NCBI GenBank assembly: GCA_020744425.1
Contig: JAGMUV010000008.1
Coordinates: forward strand, 2,170,001-2,234,000
DNA from: Dactylonectria macrodidyma
Taxonomy: Eukaryota; Ascomycota; Sordariomycetes; Hypocreales; Nectriaceae
Reading direction: 5' to 3'
DNA length: 64,000 bases
Shown here: positions 11,351 through 23,525 of the stretch, one piece after another
Layout: every line of letters begins with the position of its first letter
How positions within the stretch are numbered: the first letter of the stretch is position 1
Notes under the pieces: model-generated
What the model was told of the DNA's origin: nothing
What the model saw: only the letters and a program-made list of their open reading frames with translations
Databases searched by the model: none
Program-made: the position numbers and the translations under genes

Positions 11351-14300
11351 CTACGCTTGATGATGCAATAGCTCATCCGCGAGTCGCGCCAGATAGAACT
11401 GACGGATTTCAAGAGGGACCTGGTCGAAACCCTTTGCGATTCGAGCCACATCTTGTCGTCCCTTTTCGTACGCCGCAAGGTCTCTGTTCCCATACACATC
11501 CCGTCCAGATGAATATCCGGTATGGAGGTCACGGAAGAAGAAATTGACCGCAACACTCATGTCTGTCGTGGGTGTCGCCGTGTGAAACCACATTGGTGGC
11601 AGGAACAGGACATCACCGGGGCCCAGTACGGCCTCATGGGGGTGAGAGCCTGCCAGTTGATGTTTCTCAAGCGCTGAAAACACATCCAGACTTGAGCTCG
11701 AAGCTCCAGGAGCAAATGCCAAGTGACTGACGTCGGTCGGCGGGAATAGCACCATGCGCTTTGAACCCCGAACCTGTGCGTAGACATTGGCCATGACCTA
11801 GCAGGAGGCGTCAGTATGCATGTGTGCGTCAGCCAGCAAGACGACAACTCACATCATAATGCAGCCACATGTTCACCTTGCCAGATATTCTGAGCACTGA
11901 ACTGAACAAGTTTTCTGTAACATGGCGTAGCTCTTTTGGGAGGCTACATTCGTCTGCCAGTAATGGAAAATCGGTAATGATGTTAGCGGGTGCCTCTGAC
12001 GGCTTTTTTTCAGAGAGTGAGCGTAAGTATAGCCTTTGTCCAAGCTTAGCTTTGTTCATGAAAGACTCGAAGGTGTCCGTGACATAGCGGAAGTTTTTGG
12101 AGTTAAAGTCCATCTTCTCCGTGTCTAATTGGCACTCGTGTACAACCACCTAGGTGTCTTAGCTCCTCTTCGCGTAAAACCAGGTCAATATGGGGAACAG
12201 CTCACCTCCTTTTTCTCGCCCAGGCGATGAACCATGTACTCAGGGGTCCAATTCTCCACACACTGGCCCAAGTCCAGGCCTTCAATGATGACTGGCTTCC
12301 TGGCCTGTAACACTTGCTGAAAATCAGAGTCGGAATCCAATCGCACCCTAGCAATTGCCTTCAGAGTAGCCTTCGCTGGTACCTGAGTTTGCTCAACTAG
12401 GTCACCACTGAACTGGGTCAGTTTCGGAGAATCCACATAGCTGATGCTCATGTTTTGGCCAGGCGGTCCTCTTCCATGCGATGAAGAAATATCTGAAGCG
12501 TCAACTGAGTATACGCCAGTCTCCCAATAAGTCCCCATAGAAAAGCACGTGGCGCCTCCTCCAAGGAGAACAAGTTGGTTCCTCAGAGCGACGACGGAAG
12601 ATCCAATCATTAATGGCCACTTGTGGTTGGTATTTTCGGAGGGTGCTGACAGGTGAACCTGTAACCCTTCTGACAGAGACACAAAAGCTATGTCTTGGCC
12701 TTGGGAAGACTGTTGTTGTCCCACGCCGCCACACACAGCCGTGAGCGAACCGCAATCAACGACTTGTGCGCCGAACACAGCCAAGCCATGGCCTTGGCTC
12801 CCCAATTCCTCAATTAGTTCGAAATTCAGTGACGGCTGCGAGACTGTCAGTAAAACGATAGTCGAATGACTACGCCAAGGGTTTAGGGCTAGTGTCAACC
12901 TACCACAGCGCCAGTTACGTCCAGAGTCCATCCGTAAGCTTTGGTGTTGATTGCTCCATCTCGCGTCATTCCACCGGTCAGCAATCCTCGGAACACTCTC
13001 AAACTATTCTGGGACTCTTCGGACGAAGAAATCGCGACGGCCCCGAAGGTGGGGTCAGGCACTGAGCCCGACGTGGCACATCTGAGCCAGCCCTTGGTAG
13101 GATGGAAGAGGAAATAATCTGGCGATACTTGCGACGGTCCCACCCTGCCACCTAAAACGAGCGCAAGGGCTGAGCCTCTCAGTCGAACAGCGGCATGTCG
13201 AAACAGGGGTGTTGGAAGATCATCGGTCTTCTGCCAGTATTTTGTATCCTTCTTGAATACCCAACAGTCCGATACCACACCGCTCGGTGATGCTCGTCCC
13301 CCAGCAAGAAGGATACCAAACGACCCAAGATCAGTACTTGTGTGGCACATTCTAGCAGATGGTCCAACAGGAGACATCTCCAGCGGCATAGTGCGCCCTT
13401 CTAAGGTGTAAACATCGCAGGATGCCACCCTTGCACTGATTCCCATTCCAAATGCGTTTATGCAAAATGGTTGTCCCTCCGGGCTGGTGACGGCCATAGA
13501 GGCACCAAATCGGCGTTTAGGAGCAACAACGTCGTGCTGGCAAATTTCCACGGCAGCCAGACTACGGTCATCTTGTTGACGTCGATCATGAGGGGATGTG
13601 CGTGTTGATGGAGATGCTATCGCGTGCATGACAAAGTAATGTCTTGCAAATAAGACGAACTCTTCCCACTCGTCAAACGGCTCGACATCGTCAAGGGCAA
13701 TCCTTTCAGCGGGACTGAGGAATTCTTCGCTATTCCAGGCTTCCCATAGGTCCCAGAGATCGACGTTGTGCCATCCTCTCTTCTTGAACCGAGTTGTTTG
13801 GCTTTCCAAGGTGGGATATGTGTGGACCGATTTGAGGGGAGTGTTGAGTTTGTTAAAGTGGCTCAACATAGTCCTTGCAAAGGGATGATCAGGCCCATTA
13901 GGAAGAATCTGTTCTAGGAGGCAGAACTCGGCTAGGAACTGTTAGAGCGTTGATCCACGCGCATGGTATGGAAATAATGATAATACAAACCTTGGCCAAT
14001 TGAGCTTGCCCATTTTATAAGTGCATCCGCCGACAAAGTGTCCATGTAAGTGATGGAGACTTCAGCAACAAATAGCACCGAACACTCTGAAAGGGGCAGA
14101 AACGACTCGAGACATTGGCGCAGAGCATCGAGTTTTCGCAGATCACATCCAAGTTGACAGTATTTGTCACTACGGAGGAGGATCTGGTCTGTGTCCCTCT
14201 CGCTGATTATATGGTTTGGGCCCAGAAGTTCACAAAGCTGGGGTGTTCCGAGAACGATTGCGCGCTTCTTTCGCATGAGGTCCGGGTAGTCGATATCCAG

Positions 14301-14828
14301 GAACACAGTGTTCTCGCATTCACTTGCATAACGAGTTTGGCACTGCCAAGGTAGAACATCGCTTTTATGGTTGTGGTCAGCAGAGTAGCCATAGCCTCGG
14401 AAGCGCGATACGATGCTCACCTCCCACATCCCAGATTTATGACGACCTTCTTCCGATCAGATGGTGATGACTTGAGGAACTTGTGGACAACAACATCAAT
14501 AGCCCTGAGCCTCAACCAATATCCACGGTTGATGAGAGGGGCCCTTCGCTGGAATTTGTTGACAAAGTATCGAAAGAAATGGGCTTCGTTGGGATAGTAG
14601 AGTCTCTCAACACTCCGCTTGGAAACGATGCTGCTACTGTTTGTCTACACAGTTGTTCAGTTATTCAGTACATGATCATGTCTAGATAAGACTAATACAG
14701 CTCCATGGCACGAAAACTCCCAAGCACCTTAACACAAAATCACAACTTACCCCCATAATCAGGTCATCAAGGGCCTGTGATTTTGGCTGCCGCGGGGACG
14801 GGGCATGTTTCGACGAAGACGTCGTCAT
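11351..14828 (-). CDS. PPM2: tRNA wybutosine-synthesizing protein 4 (methyltransferase-Kelch-JmjC)
   Basis: Catalyses the last steps of wybutosine formation at G37 of tRNA-Phe: carboxyl methylation and methoxycarbonylation of the yW side chain (TYW4/Ppm2). Seven exons (14828-14751, 14644-14421, 14361-13991, 13931-12904, 12835-12206, 12149-11853, 11797-11351) give 1024 residues, close to other fungal Ppm2 proteins. The LCMT-type SAM methyltransferase comes first, with NNSSIV-like TNSSSIVSKRSVERLYYP near the start and glycine motif NLGCG at residues 96-100. Kelch-like repeats with LLAGG and LVLGG signatures occupy the middle. A JmjC domain follows, with metal ligands H874-Y-D876 and His948 (MWFHTATP), so the iron site looks intact. 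The start MTTSSSKHAP is the first ATG before the conserved DDLIMG segment. It is divergent from ATG18 across 970 bp. Confidence 0.95.
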
Positions 14829-15798
14829 TTTGAGAGAAAGCCCGTCAGCACCTAGGATATTCCAGATCGAAGGTCGAGGAGGGATGCTCGGCAGGCTTGT
14901 CCTGAGTATCAACGATTTTTTCACCAGACAGACGAGTCCTGGACTTCGAGAAATGGGTCAGCCAATATGTGCGAAATTGTGGTTTTTTTGCATGTGCATC
15001 CAACCCGACTAACGCGGACCCAAGTGCAGTACCTCGGGGACAAGGCAAATTAGGAGCAGGCGGAAGTACCTTTGGAAAAACTGGATCTGTCAATTGAAGA
15101 CCAACCAACCAACCCAAGCAAGACCTACTAACGTTACCAGGCAGGCAGGAGCTGGGCTGCATGCGTGCTTCCTTCCCCTCCCCACCTCCGCCTCCACTTG
15201 CACCCCACTAGCTTTCTCCGAGCTCCGTCATTCTCATTCTCGCCGCCATCCCATGATTCCCATCCACCCATCCACTGACGGCCTCGCATCTCCATCATCA
15301 TCTAGTGTTCTCGCTACTCTGCTGTCTTCTCGACTTCTTTTTAGGGCTGAATTATACAAGGGCACCCGACGACCAGGTGCGCAGCTTGCTCCGCCACCTG
15401 CGCCGGCCACAGCAATCAGATCGTTTCCGCCCCAAGTCCTCTCCCCAGCCTCGCGACAGACAGGTGCCTAGCTCCGCCAACTAGCATCGCTAACCTCGCA
15501 GTCCTGGGGGCCACGATCGCTCGCGCCTAATCTTTTCCACACCCCCTAGTCCTCCCATATCGACTCACGCTCTCTATCTCCCACTTTCATCAACCCGAAT
15601 CGCATCGGATCGGTTGGCGCTACCTACCTCTTCCACTCCTCATCAGTCTCAGCTCCGGCCTATCGTTGACCGACAGATCAACTCGTCCACCGATCGTGGC
15701 CACCAACACTCAAGCCTACAAGCCCTACAAAGTCTCGAAAGCCCAAAACCTCCATTCGTCGCCCGTGGTCCCTTCCTGTGGGGACGTCTTCCAACACC
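14829..15798. promoter_or_regulatory. Divergent PPM2/ATG18 promoter region and ATG18 leader
   Basis: 970 bp between two divergent start codons. The ATG18-proximal half (about 15256-15798) is pyrimidine-rich on the plus strand and I find no ATG in it before the ATG18 start, which fits a long 5' UTR kept free of upstream starts. No transcription start can be fixed from sequence alone. Confidence 0.5.
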
Positions 15799-17351
15799 AT
15801 GGCAAACCCTACACTCAACTTCATCACATTCAACCAGGATCACAGCTGCCTCGCCGTCGGTATGTCTATGCGCATCCCAGGTCCGCCCATCTCAGCTGAT
15901 CATGAAATTCTTCTCTGAAACAGGAACATCCAAGGGCTTTCGAATATATCACACTGACCCATTCTCTCGAATCTTCAGTAGCGATGACGGGAACATTGCG
16001 ATCATTGAGATGCTTTTCTCCACCTCTCTTGTCGCCCTTATCCTATCTCCACGCCATCTAATCATCCAAAACACAAAGGTAAGCTCGGCGTCAATTGCAC
16101 TGTGGCTCCAGATGACTGACGTATCTCCCAGAGAGCATCCATTATCTGTGAACTAACATTCCCGTCCGCCGTTCTAGCTGTGCGACTAAACCGAAAGCGC
16201 TTGGCTGTTGTCCTGGAGGAGGAAATCTACCTTTATGACATCAGCAACATGAGTCTCCTACACACGATTGCCACATCTCCCAACCCTTCAGCAATCTGCG
16301 CTCTGTCGCCGTCGTCCGAGAACTGCTTCATTGCATATCCTCTCCCAAAGCCGCGAGAGGAGGCCGATTCCAGGCGGCCTGCTCACGCCCCTCCCCAATC
16401 GACCTTTGTTCCTCCGACGTCGGGTGAGGTCCTCGTTTTCGATACTCTGACTCTGAAGGCCGTCAATGTCATAGAGGCTCACCGATCGCCTTTGTGTTGC
16501 ATATGTCTCAACAACGAAGGCACTCTACTTGCCACGGCCAGCGAGACGGGCACCATCATTCGTGTCTTCTCCGTGCCGAGAGGGCAGAAGTTGTATCAGT
16601 TCAGGCGTGGAACCTACCCCTCCACCATCTACAGCATGTCGTTCAATCTCAGTTCTACCCTTCTCTGTATCTCCTCCACATCGGATACGGTACACATCTT
16701 CCGTCTTGGGGCCCCTCCAGGCAATACGACACCAGCTGGCGCACCTATTGAATCTCCTGCTTCTCCGCGACAGGATCGATGGTCACGAGCTCGAAGCCAC
16801 GAAGACTCTGAGTCGCCAGGCAACAGCGCGGCCGATTCTCCTAAAAGCGACGGAGCTGACAAGGCCGGTACCGGAGACGGCTCAGGCAACGGCAGTTCGG
16901 GCCATCGTAGACAGAGCGGCTCATTCAGTAGCATACTACGGCGTTCGTCTCAACTCATGGGTCGCGGGGTTGCCGGGGTCGTGGGCTCATACCTACCTCA
17001 GTCTGTCACCGAGATGTGGGAACCTTTAAGAGACTTTGCCTACATCAAGTTACCCAAGTCGACAACTCCACCAGGCCAGTCGCGAGCTATGGGCGAGTCG
17101 CCCGCTGGTCCACTGCGCAGCGTCGTAGCCATGAGCAGTAGTAGTCCGCAGGTTATGGTCGTTACTAGTGATGGCGGCTTCTACGTCTATAACATTGATA
17201 TGGAGCATGGCGGAGAGGGTTACCTTGTCAAACAGTTTTCGTAAGTCGCTCTCCCGTCTTGACAACATCTTCTGAGAGCTGTATATTAACCGCACTCTAC
17301 AGAGTTCTAGAGGGAGACGATAAGAGTGACGTCTCGACCTATGGAAGCTAG
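15799..17351 (+). CDS. ATG18: Autophagy PROPPIN, WD40 phosphoinositide-binding protein
   Basis: A seven-bladed beta-propeller that binds PI3P and PI(3,5)P2 and acts with Atg2 in autophagosome formation and in vacuole size control. Four exons (15799-15859, 15924-16078, 16132-17240, 17303-17351) give 457 residues. The start [20 protein letters not shown], joined to [18 protein letters not shown], is the family's blade 1. The diagnostic lipid-binding motif FRRG is at residues 229-232 ([16 protein letters not shown]), so both arginines are present. A Ser/Pro/Gly-rich insertion of about 70 residues follows (residues ~275-345), as is usual in filamentous-fungal Atg18. The closing blade ends in KQFSVLEGDD after the last intron. 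Atg21 and Hsv2 are shorter paralogues; the length, the insertion and the terminal blade favour Atg18. Confidence 0.94.
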
Positions 17352-18295
17352 TTTTTCTCAATCTCAACGCCAGACAGCGCTCGCCGCAGCTTCGAGACGA
17401 TCCCTAATTGAGGAGGATGGTGGTGCATCACACAGGCGTTTTGCGTTTCATGGGATTGATCATTTCTATTTCTTTGGGGGTAATTGGCCATGTTAAATAC
17501 CCTTTTGTCTGTTGTACTGCTCCCAAGGGAGTCTAATACAGCTACTCGTCCTGAAATGAACCAGGAGCAGTAGCAACATGGTAGCTGTTAGGTTGGCAGG
17601 GGAATTGCTTGGACTCAATTCATTTTATGTAGGGTTCATTCGATAGTCACCTGGTAAAGCCACTTGATAAGTCACTTGGTAAAGCCACTTGATAAGTCAC
17701 TTGGTAAAGCCACTTGATAAGTCACTTGGTAAAGCCACTTGGTAACATAATATTCAAATCGCCGCCGTACGGAAGGACCCCATCTCTCTCTGCGGATGAC
17801 TGAACCAGTTATCGAAGAAGCGAACCCGCTTTTCATCGTTGTCATAAATCATCATCATATCCTGAGTACAGCTTCGACATCCCGAGCATACGACCCTTGT
17901 TTTCGTCAACAACTTTCTTCGCCGAGAACGCCAGGTATAAAGCGTTCTTAGAACCATCGAGGACCAGTCGTCGAACCCAGACAGACAGACCCAGCAAGTC
18001 AAGACTAAAACAAAACGCCTGCACGGCCCCCACCCCAGGCTCAACCAATTTGTTCATGAAACAAGACCCGTGATCCAAAACTGTTGTTTCTTACCCCGTT
18101 GAGAGGCATGAGAGATTTCCCGCAACGATCACGGTGCTCTCGAGACGGTAACTCCCTCCAATGTAAAATATTCCAAAAGAGTATTCCAGACTCCAAATCA
18201 GTTAAACCAAACCCTCGCCGACCTCGGTGTATCGCCAGCTACCCCTAGCAAAGTAGCACGTCTAAGTGACTAGCGAAATCTCCGGCGTCCAAATT
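17352..18295. other. Convergent gap between ATG18 and PPS1
   Basis: It holds the 3' flanks of both genes and a 25-bp tandem array (17646-17745, listed separately). I see no credible coding frame. Confidence 0.6.
17646..17745. repeat. 25-bp tandem repeat, 4 near-perfect copies
   Basis: Four head-to-tail 25-bp units start at 17646, 17671, 17696 and 17721. Each unit is two related halves, GTCACTTGGTAAA and GCCACTTGATAA, so CACTTGRTAA recurs eight times at alternating 13- and 12-bp spacing. The units differ only in C/T at position 6 of the first and A/G near the end of the last. It lies in the noncoding gap between two convergent genes. Confidence 0.95.
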
Positions 18296-20467
18296 CTACC
18301 TGGAGTAAGGACTGTTCATCAGTGCAATCGCTCTTGTGATCTCTGCCCATTCCAAATCTCTCTTCACGGGAGAGTCTTGGTTGCCTTTCTGCTGCAGCGT
18401 CTCCTCCCACCTCAGCAGTTCGTAAGCGAAGCGTAAGTGCGGTTGAATAATAACGTTGAGTCGGCGGGCTCTAACAAAGCAGTAGGCACGAGGAAATGAC
18501 ATATTCATGGACCGCATAACCTCAGCAATACAAATTGTGGCACTTCGAGAGACCCCAACTCGGCAGTGAACCAAAGTTGCGGTACCGTTTCGTCTGCCTC
18601 GATCTACGCCGAGTAGTACATGACTTGATCAGCCACTGATTCTCGTACCGCGGGGAGGGATTGACTTTCAGTACTCACCAATGAACTCAAGACATCTGGA
18701 AAATTCGTCCGTCAATGGATCGATGCCATTATCCTGGACTCCCTCCACCACGCAAACATTTTCTTCTCCCCATTCCTCCATATCTCCGTCTCGCCACATG
18801 GCCGTCTCTCCAACACTGAGAATCTGACGGATGCCGAGTGCTTTGAGAAGATCCGGGTTGTTTGCATGGCCGAGATTGCCTAGGTACATGTAGTCAAGGA
18901 CGCGACTGGGGAATGAGCCATCCAGACCAGCAAACCAGCTGGGCTCATCCCTGGTGAGAGTAGTGATTTCGGTCAAACTCATACCAGCGCATACAGGTGA
19001 CTCCCGAAGTAACCTTGGGGTGATTGCTGTCAAGAGAGCCACATCAGTTGGGTAGGCAAAGAAGTTTCGCTTTCTAATAGTGTGAAGATGTAGCCATGCC
19101 TCCGGAACAGGTCGCCCGGTGCTGTAGCTGAAGTATGCAATGCCGAGCATCGTTGACTCGGTGTAGCCATCGGCGCAGTGAAGGAGAATCTTCCGAGGAC
19201 GGACGTTGAAGGTTCTTTGTGGTTGGGACGGCATTGATGAGTCTCCCTCTACGTCGCTGCTTGGTGCAAAGTCAGATTGAGGGTATGAGCCATTGGCAAG
19301 GTGATACATCCATGTACATGTCTCAAGAATGCCATCAGCCTCTGAGTGAGACCATGTAGGGGGAAGAATGCTACCCGAAGAGGGAAAGTCAAGCATATGC
19401 TGCTTTCCGGTTTCATCGGGGCTCTCAGCGATAAGCTGTAAAGTCAGGGGGTTCAGTCGACCCAGATCGCTGCACTCAATCAGAATGTCGAATTGCTGTT
19501 CCTCGGGAGAACCCGGCTCTGGAGTTGGGCCCATGAAAACGTTGTGCGATATCTCAGACGCTTCTGTCATATTCCACATTTCTTGCCTCTCCTGGTGGAA
19601 AAAGTCTATGACATTCCCTGTGAGACATCCTGAAGAGTCGACTGCAACGATTTCTGGGTGGTTCTCTTCGAAGTAACTGAAAGGGGTTGTGCAGACAAAT
19701 GTGTTGTACTCTGGTGCGCACACCCCTTGGACAATTTGTTTTTCACGCCACCGCTGCTGGCCAGTGGCAATATCCCAGGCCAACTTGTGCGTCTCTATCG
19801 AATCCTGGCCGTACACAATGATATCTGAGGTGCGGGCAACCTTGGCGGTCTGAATTTGGAAGTTGCGGACCGAGAAACCCTCCCGAGGGTCAGCCTCGAC
19901 AAAGTCAGGGCCATCACCAGAATGCAAAACGTCTTCGGGTGCAACAGCTCCCTTGAGGCGGGCACAGGTCAGGACACCATCAGCCTTGACCAAAGTTACA
20001 GCACGGATGCAAGACGGTGTCTTTCTGAGTGTGCGCTTCCTAGCAGCAAAGAATGCCTGCTGGACGTGGTTCTGCGGGTGTAAACCATGCAACCATGGGA
20101 AGACGAGTGATGGATCTGGCAGCGGCTGACGAGAAGCGAAATCGACAGCATCAGCAAGCTGATCCGCGTCAATCTCAAAGATGGAGAGAGAACCACTGTC
20201 GATGCGGTTGAATCCATCAGTGGGGAAGAGGGCGGAACTTTGTTGTGAGCGGTCCAGGCTCCGGGGCGATGACGGCGATGGTGGTGGGGTATTGGGCTCG
20301 TCTGCACGAGCGGGTCCGGTGGGACAGACCGGGATGTGCTTATTCGGAACCGGGACAGAACATTGTGCAGAAGAAGAGGAGTTGATGGATTCAAGAGAAA
20401 GGGGCGGTGTGATGGTTGAAGAGGGACGATGCGCCGGGATAGGTCTTGGAAGGGCAATGGTCGCCAT
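18296..20467 (-). CDS. PPS1: Dual-specificity protein phosphatase, Pps1-like
   Basis: Predicted Tyr/Ser/Thr phosphatase; yeast Pps1 acts in DNA-synthesis-phase control. Two exons (20467-18679 and 18603-18296) give 698 residues. The C-terminal DSP domain starts at SRVLDYMYLGNLGHANNPDLL and has the catalytic P-loop HCRVGVSRS with Cys610 and Arg616. The intron (18604-18678) falls just before this loop, so correct splicing is needed for activity. A second loop-like segment near residue 430 (LLHCADGYTES) keeps the Cys but has Glu where the catalytic Arg should be, suggesting a degenerate phosphatase half. The N-terminal ~130 residues are Pro/Ser-rich and probably disordered. The start is the first ATG in the open frame (MATIALPRP); the upstream frame has no ATG. 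Confidence 0.9.
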
Positions 20468-23400
20468 ATCAGCGGGCGCGCCAAGTATCTCGAGTGGCGT
20501 CCGATCGACGACGGATGAAGCGGCTTCAAGGGAACTCGAGTGGGGGGATAAGGTACGTAAGGATGCACCACGAGACGACGGCTGAACCAACAGTACTGAG
20601 CCAACGGGACGGACGGTAGGTCGAGTAGAAGTGAGGCGTTGTTGATGGATATGTTGATATTCGACTTTAACTGCAGGATGCTGGATGAGAGTCAGAAGAC
20701 GGGGCTACGGATCAAGGGACTGGCAACATGGGACGAGACGCACACAGCTTCTTTCTTACTGCAGGCTGGCTTTTATCGCACATGCCTAGACTCGGGACGA
20801 GGAGCAGGTGCGAGGGACAGACGCGGGAAGTGGCAAGCCAGCTCGGGGCGAACAATGTAGGTAGGTAGGTAGAGATGGAGAGGGAGAAGAGTTTGGGGAA
20901 GAGATCGATAGGGAGGTGTGCGGGGCCAAACTTTGTGTTAGGTCAGACAAGATGACGATGGCACTGGAGGCGGGGGAACCTTCCAAGAGATCTAGGTCTC
21001 TGAGGGTGAGACGAATTGCGAGAGAAGACAGATGCGTGAGGATGCGAATATGCGGGTGTGCTGGTATGCTGGTACGAGAAGACGAAGCTACGAGAGCATT
21101 GACCCAGCAAGTAGTGGTGATATGGGTGTTAACAGCGGTACGATGGACAAGGAAGAGACAGACAGTCTCAAGATGTGAAGTAAATAATGCCGATACTAAA
21201 GGGAAACCAACAAACGAGCAAGTAAACGAGCAACGGCCGAGGCGATTGGCAGTGGCTTATGATGTTGTCACGTTCTGTACAAGGGTGCTGGATAGATAGC
21301 CTGATTTGTGGGGATGGACTGTGTGTGAGGTGGTTGACGATGACGGGTAGACACAGGGGTAGAGGGCTAAGAGGGTGTCGAGAGGAAGGCATGTAGAAGA
21401 TGGGAAAAGGACAGAAGAAAGAAGGGAGTGGAGGGGAAGGGAGGAACAGATCACGAACGGAAGTCGGGGTGGTAGGAGTAATAGTGTTTGACGGTGGTGG
21501 TGGTGGTGGTGGTGGACAACGTTTGTTGGGCGCAATGTGCAAATGGCGGATGGCAACTGGAAGATGGCGAATTACTGATAAGGCGGCGCGCGTGTTGGTC
21601 CCCCGTCGTAGTCCCGTTGGTGTGTTGCGTGAGGTTAGGTAGGGGACAAGCAGATTGGCACTGTACAAGGATGCCATGGACTGCGCACCAAGATGGTGCA
21701 TGGGATGTGTGTCTTGTCTCAGCCATGCCTGGAGGGACGGAGGGCCAGCCATTGACATTCAGTCACCATTGGATCGTCGGCCATGGATCAGTGAGAGAAG
21801 AGAGCACGGCGGCGCATGCAAATGCAGTGATAGTGACTGACCAGTGACCACGCTCAAGGTGGCTGATGGCTGGTGCACGGGCCAACTGGAGCCGCCTAGC
21901 GCCTATCGAAAAGCGGGGAAAGGGCGCCGGTGGCCGCACATGGTTGGTTCGAGGAAACCGTGATGGGCGGGGAGAGCCTGCCGCCCGCGCCATCTTTGGG
22001 TGATACCGTGCTGGGCCCATTGTTCAGCACTGTACACGCACCAGTTTACGTGAAACGCGTCCATGCGGAGACCCTCAGGTGGACGACCTGTGATACCTGT
22101 GAAGTGCTGATTTACATGAGCCATGACCCATCACTCTTCGCACAAGTGTATTCAATTGATAGCATCCTACCACGAACAATCCTCACTCAGTCATCAACAA
22201 GCCAGCATCCCTCAGATTGCCCCGGTCTTGGAAGTAAGAATTGAGGTGATGCCATGCACCAGGGATGTGAGCCAGGTGTGAGGTGAGGTAAGGAGGTTGT
22301 AGTGGAGTTGGCGCCAAGTCAGTGAGGCCATTGCATTAGTGCCGGCGACGGAGCCTGACCCCAGCTCTAAACAACGCCTCCATATGCTCACACGCTCATC
22401 GTAAATGCAACTTGGTCACCGACGTTAAGGTTGATTGCATCCCCAGAAACGCACGGAGGGTTCCGAACTGGCTGTTCATAGAGCCAGCACGCCGGCCATC
22501 CCGCGAACTGGCAATGTCCAGTCAGCTCTTCCGATGCTCACTGTTTCAGTGGATTGGCCTTTGCAACCACATTTTCAAATCTCCCTGATTTTACTTTCCT
22601 GAGACATTGTCAACATAGTGTGACCTAACTGTTTTCCCGGTTCCCTGGTCTACCTAATATCTCACCCTGGCTTCGTACCAGCAACTAACATAGGATGACG
22701 CATGACGCGGGGCAGGAGGGGCGCGGGGTCGTAACCGCTTCTACTCCTCAAGCCACCTGGGAACTGTGAGGTCGGGTCAGCCATAAAATGTCTAGGTACG
22801 GGGTAGTCTTGACGACTAGGTCAGGGAGATAGAGGACTTTGTAAACCAGCCTCACTAGACTCGCATTGGATGTCTCTTTGCTCTAAGCAGAACCTCTCTA
22901 AACTTACGACAGCCAACACTTACCACGGAGTCTAGTGCCTCAGTTTGGCCCTTCACAGTTGCTAGCGATTAGCATCCATGCCCTCGACACTAGCCTGTCC
23001 TCTTGATAATAGGGTGCACCTCTGTTGATATCAGCTCTCATCTAACTGGCCCACTACGCATTCTCCGATACCAACGGGTCACATTGCCCCCCACTCAGAT
23101 TGCCCACTGCGGATCTTGGGGCTGAACTGCTCACCTGGGCACTTCGCTCATCCCAGATCTGCTCCTCCATTAGGATTAGGTGCTTCCAATCTCACAACAG
23201 TAATTTAGGGAGAAGTCGCCGCAGTAGCGCCTGGCACAGATTGTCAAGCTCATACCAAATACATCGGCCGACAAGGCAAAGACCCACCTCACAATCCCTT
23301 CACCGAGGTGAGGCTACGCACAGGCCATCACCAAGAGAACAAAGAGCTGACATAGCAAGCCGCTGTGACATCAGTATTTTCAATCACGTGACTTCGCGAC

Positions 23401-23525
23401 AGGTTGGTTCTACTTCAGAACCTGCCCGTCACGCATCACGTCCCTCAACTGCCAGACCAATCGCTCACCTCAGTCACGTTTAGAAACCGCTGAGGGCGTG
23501 CCCCGGTGACAGTCCCATCGCCATC
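20468..23525. other. Divergent intergenic region PPS1/RAD3
   Basis: About 3.1 kb holding both promoters. Purine-rich stretches occupy the PPS1 side (about 20810-21470 on plus), which is pyrimidine-rich in the PPS1 direction. A GGT microsatellite is at 21493-21515. Several open frames of 100-200 codons are low-complexity and unconserved in appearance; I call no gene. Confidence 0.55.
21493..21515. repeat. GGT trinucleotide microsatellite
   Basis: Uninterrupted GGT repeats over 23 bp in the PPS1/RAD3 intergenic region. Confidence 0.9.

Noticed and set aside
10837..11547. 236-codon ATG-started frame overlapping PPM2 antisense
   Set aside because: Its second part is the antisense of the last PPM2 exon and the rest lacks protein-like features.
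21168..21758. 196-codon minus-strand frame
   Set aside because: Largely Pro/Ser/Leu from pyrimidine-rich promoter DNA, including the GGT microsatellite read as poly-Pro.
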